From Leptasterias polaris (taxonomy: Eukaryota; Echinodermata; Asteroidea; Forcipulatida; Asteriidae): 64,000 nucleotides of DNA. The notes under the pieces were generated by a model, which worked only from the letters and a program-made list of their open reading frames with translations, was not told the DNA's origin and did not search any database. Shown one piece after another: positions 51,501 to 57,500 of the stretch (the first letter of the stretch is position 1; each line of letters opens with the position of its first letter). The translations under genes and the position numbers were made by a program. The stretch lies in the NCBI GenBank assembly GCA_037783415.1, contig JAZGTN010000069.1:3286001-3350000 (forward strand), read 5' to 3'.

Positions 51501-54500
51501 GTTCAGAATCATGTTTCTACATGTTAAAGATTGTTTGTTTGTGAACAATTTCTCCCTTTTTAAAGTATTGCAATTCTCTCAATTATGTTACCTTTTTAGC
51601 ACTTTTCAAAATGTCTGTAATATTCTCTTATTGCATTTAAAAGTAATTTTTATTGCTTTTAAGTTCTTAATTATTTGTCAATTTTTAATGTTTAACATTG
51701 TGTGTTTATCTAAAATTCTTTTTATATTATAATCTCTAAAACAACAATTTATTTTCCCTTTATTCAGCCCATGGCTGTTATGGAATAAAGATGTTAATTG
51801 TTATAAAAACACAAACCAAATGAATGAATGAAAAACATTTCTCAGCAACCACAGTAAGAAGGGAGGTTGCACGCAGGGGTTGAGGATAGAGACCTGGTTC
51901 TTTAGAAAAAGGTCTCATCCCAATTAAGTTTTACCAAATTGACTCTAGCCAAAATAATTTGGACAAAACTTGCTGTCAATTCAGTCTTTACAGACAGATT
52001 GACTAGTCTGATATAAAGGATCTGTACATTGCAAGGGACTTACTCTGTTCTCAGCATAGATGACTTGTATGATGTTCTGTTGCTTGGGTTCTGGGATAAT
52101 ACTACTGGGTGATCCTGGTTTCTCTGTCTGAGGAGGTTTAGCTGCTCGTTCCTCAAGCTCTTGCTAATTAGCAAAACAAATAAGGCAGACTAGACTGATA
52201 CATGTATCTCATTCAAAATAGCATAATACATCAAACTTTCTGTTTCTAATATTGAGTGGTAATGATTTGCTAGAAATAGTAGTACATTGTTCAACACAGA
52301 ATGCATCAATGGAACATAAAGATGAGTAACTAAAAAAAGTGCATGGGCGAGTAACAATTTGTCATTGTTTGTAAGGTACTAGAAAGCATTGTGTGAAAAC
52401 TCAATACCATCACTACTGCATACTTCAATGTATCTAATAAGCCTTCTGTTTTCTGACTATCAGTCTCGGATTACACACTGTCTGAAGCTCAACAGTACCT
52501 GTTTCTTCTTGAGTTTACTGATCTGCGTTTCAACTTTAGCAATCTCTCGATCCACTCGCTCCATAGATTGCACTAAGCCTTCCTTAGATTGCTTAGATGG
52601 GGACTCTTGCTCTATGGGGGTTGGAGAAACATTCTCTACTTTTGGGAAGTAGGGCTGCTCCTAGAGAGGAAAAACAATAGGGCGGAGTAAAATTAGAAGT
52701 TGAGTTTGGGAAACTTATTAAATCACTGACAATTGCAGCAGCTCACAACGAAGATAATCATACGTAGAGATTCTTGTTTAATGTTTGTGGTTCTTGTATA
52801 ATCGGCCAACCCGCAGCGAGCCGCAACGGAACCGCGATCTTTACAAATGCGTTCAACTGTAAACATCCCATTTGATCCTTATGAATATGCAATTCAGCCT
52901 ATTGGAGGTTCGGCTGCACTTGGCCACACAGATCAAGAAGGAACTGTGGCTCTTTAGCATTCAGCTACTGAGGGGCATAACTTTGATCAGGTTGAGATTG
53001 TTAACAGTGTCATCATATATACTGTTTGACGAGAACAATATAACCTTAACATACTCAGGACTCAAATTACAAGACAATCTCAACCACACCTTTCACTAGA
53101 AATTTCAATGAAGAAAATTTTGTTTTCATTTTCATAAATATCACTTGCTATAATTTGGGACTTAATTTTGGACTTAACAAGTTTATTGTACATGTATGTG
53201 CTGGTTAGCTGGACTAGTGATGTACATTATTTCAAGCCTGGCACAGGCAGTAGTATCAAGTCAAACTTAGTAAAGGAGTCTGGTACTGATTACATGTACA
53301 ATGAACAGGAACAAGGGAGGGAGTAAATGTGGAGACTGCAACTAAGGGTGGACGATTTGACGATATTATCATCGCTATACGATATTGAAACAATATCGAC
53401 AATGTCGATGATGGTTTTTAAAAATATCGAAATATCGCGATATTATATAAAATAGACGATATTCCAATTTTTGTAGTCCATTCAATAATTTGGACTGCGA
53501 CCAGGCCTGAATATTTGTAAACGCCAGGTTTTTTTAATGTAAATGCCGCAAAATCAGACTCAGTTGAATGAATTGGGCTTTAGAAATATATATCGAAGGA
53601 AACCGGTCCCATTGTGTACGTCTTCCCATCTAGCCATGTTTTTGTTTTTTTTGGTGGTATCGCCGAACGTGATGCACAGGCTGATTGGCCGATTTCTGAC
53701 TGGCCGCTTTCCGATTGGCCGAAATTCACTAGATTGGCGTGAATAATTATGACGTCATGCTTCTCACAGCGTGCCATTCAATAGTATTTGTCACCTCGAT
53801 CCCGCGGATGTGCTTGCTCCTAACTTAGTAAACTTTATAGTAAGGGGGTGAAGGAAGGGCGTGTAGCCGTGGGAGCGAAATAGCGAGGAAAATTCCCTTG
53901 ATGAGAAATCACTGCGTGGTCGGGAAACGTTGGGAGAACGTTTCTACATAACACGCACATGTACGGGATCAGAATAAACGTCGAGGCACCAGCTTTTAGA
54001 GAGCGCAACGTTCAATCGTTGAGGTAAAACCATGAATTAATTGTGTCGGAGCCAGTTATAAAAAGCACATAAAAATGTAAGACGTTTTGTTTTCATGGAA
54101 TATGGATATTAAATTCAGTGATTTTTTCTCAGCGGTTTATCCATACAGTCATGTCTTGTTTGTTATTCTATTGCTCATGTCCTCCCTGCGCGCGGTAAAA
54201 CCGTTTTTACGTGTTCGAAAATTTTTTCACGATATATCGACATATCGGCGATATTAACCCGACGATATATCGCCAGTCAAAATTTACGATATCGTCCAGG
54301 GAACTGCAACAGCCCTGTCATGCCTACTTGTAAACTAGCAGTAACTACAACATGAGGGGGCAAGATATTTATGGACTGCCCATATAAAGCCATGGTCTCA
54401 ATTGGGGCTGCTACGCTCTAATTGTGTGCCCGGTTCCTCTCAACTGTGTGTCCTCTTTGTCACGAAAGGGAAATATGAGCCACTGATAGGAAATGATCAT

Positions 54501-57500
54501 CAATGTCGGCGGAGGGAAGGAGCTGAATTAAGGACCTGAAATTGGAGAGATCTTTTATACTCCACTTAAGAGGTTATAGTCATATGATAGCCTTAAACAG
54601 TCTCACAGGAAAAAAACATCCAACAATGCTTGCTTATTGGGTCCACTTAATCTAAATTTTGTATAGTAGCATTTGAAACCTTGCACAGTGGAAAGCAACC
54701 TAGAGAGTGAGGCATGCGGCAATCACATGATTCTCATCATTCTCTACTTGATACAATAAATGTACAGATACAGAAGTACACGTAAAAATAGTCAGTTGTA
54801 TTTGGGCAGCCTGCCTTCTGTACAATCAATGACTTATTCTGTGTGACCTGCTACAAGCTACATGTACATGTACACACAATATCATTATTATAACTACATG
54901 TATAGTAATGAAACCAAGGGACTCTCAAAAGCAACAAGCACTGTAGACCTCTAGGCCTGAAGATAACTGATGAATGATGCAGAGAAAATGATGAAGAAAT
55001 GTTAGTTTTAGATAAAGGAGGGAAAACCCCCAAAAGGGAAAACCCATGCATCAGGTAGGGACCAATCCACATGCAAAGACTCCAGTCCCCATGGAGCAGG
55101 GTCACAGAGGTGAAAGGCAGGGAAGAAACTGCTGAGCCAACCAGAATGTATTCAGATACACATGACCTGTCATTGATAATAACAGATTATGCAAAGTGCC
55201 TGACATACAACACAGTTTCACAGTGTGCATGTGTGAATCAGTAACGCACTTAACAGTCTAATGTCTAATCATCATAGACACAAATGACAGAAATCTGATG
55301 GCAGTCAAACCACATCAATTGCACCTGGTTTTGTAACGTACCCATTGAGAGCCCCTTTAACAGGGTGCATAATATACACACATCTGACACAAGGTCTACA
55401 GGTGGTCGAACAAGTAGTCTAACAAGCGCTCTAATACACATGGGTTTTCTGCACCGCCTAGCTGGTGCCATGTTAATTCCAATCACTTCCTGTGTCTTTA
55501 GGAAGATGGTTTCTACACACAGCAAGGAGGGGTAGGGAACCAGTTGGCCTCCTTGGATAAGCCATAAGAATTGAGGTCACATACTGTCAAAGTGGGATTA
55601 TGCATGACAGGTTTGTAGGTTTCATAAATTCCTCTTCAGTGAGATTTTAATGTCCAAATCTGACTACATGTACTTGAAGAGGATGCTACAACAGCAATGT
55701 TGAAGACACTGTGTTTTGACCTTACGGGTTGATGTGATTTTTACCTTGCTTTATCAATCCTCATATTGTGGTGTTAGTGTCTAATAATGTGTCATGACAC
55801 GCATGTTAGAAACTGCACCAATGTCCATTTCTCTCTAGAACTGTCCTTTGTGTACACATACATGTAAACTCAATTGGCCTGTAATGTAATGTTTTCACTT
55901 GGGGCCTTTTTGAAATGTGAATTGTGCGAAATACAACTTTATACTAAATTGAGATGCAAGGTCTTTGCCATGACTTGACAATATGGTAATTATGCAACAC
56001 AGAGCACAGTTATTGGTGAACTACAGTGGTGATTATCTCTTGTACCTTCTTTATCTCAGGTTGGGTTATGTGAACGACCCGTGGGTCACCAGCGAGTGGG
56101 ACTGGTCTGATTGGCTTGACATCTTCTTGGCTCTCCATGGTCAAACGAGGGCGTTTTGGAGCCATCACCTGTTCCGTCTCAACCTGTGTAGTGACAGGTG
56201 GTGCTCTAACTGGCTCAAAACTGTTTGGTCTGTAGTATTCCGCACCTCTAGAATAAGTTAAAAGACAATAATGGAAATTCATAATAAGTGCTGTTTACAT
56301 GTTATTGATCACTAGTATACTATCAGTATTGGTCATTTCTTTTAGCAGTGTCTTCATAGCAAGGCAACACAGTTTCTATACACACCTATAAACCCAATCA
56401 TCAAAATATATGGATAAAGTTGCTCCAAATTGCTGAAGCATCTATGGATGGTGGTGTATCCATTTGAGAAAACTGTACCTCATTGAATGATTTGTTGGAT
56501 TTCCAGTTTAGAGTTTATTTCCTTCCTCTTGTCCGGAATCAAAAGAAGCACAACAAACCAACTCAGATAACAGCAAATTTCAGAGAATTTCTGAAATCTT
56601 TTTCAAATCACAAAAGGAGCACAATATGGGTTACCCACCCCACCATTACTACTTTCCTTCTTTCAAAGGAAAAGAAGAAATCCTATGAAATCATAGGCCC
56701 ATGAACACCAAGGTTACATACATATATAAGCTGTGCCGGGAAAGTTTGATTTTAAGTTGCAGGACCATTGGAGCTAACTGCAATTGTTCATGTACAGACA
56801 GCCCTGTGTGTAATGAAGCGATGGCAGCAGTCGTTAGGATGGCCTCCTTCTCCAGCCCCTCCCAATAGACCTTATGCATTGACGTCACCAAGCCGCCATC
56901 TTAGAGGTAAACTGATGATGAAACAATGGAAACGCGCAGATTTGTACGCGCGGCGCACAGGACTGGCCAATGAACGGCTTCCTTTTGACCTCTAGGCGAG
57001 GGCACCCTACTCAAATGACGTCATATGCATAAGGTCTATCCTCCATGTTTAGCTTACACCCCCAAACTGTACAATGCTGGAAAACCCTTCAGTATGGCTT
57101 TCCAACAGTGTCACACTTGTCCATACCCTTCAAACATTGAGGGACAGATGCTCATTGATAACTGGTGTTTTTTACATTCTGACATGCTTTGTGTAATTTT
57201 ATTGAGATTTGTAATAATTCAGATCTTCCTTTAAGTACTCCTTCTCTCACCGGTCTCGCTCTGTGCCTGTGTGACCTTGAAACTCTGACAGTAAAGATGG
57301 CCGCCTTCTAATCTGGGCATTAAAATGCTCTCCTCGCTGGTCACGGAAATCCATGGCTGCCAGCTCCTGATTGATAACAAACAGAAAAAACATAAGCGTT
57401 GAGCAATGAAAAGTAACTGTGAAATTAAAAGCAGGTAAAATGTCTTTGAATGCAGCCTTTGGAATCACCAAAAGGCAGAGCAAACAGAATACAACTACAT

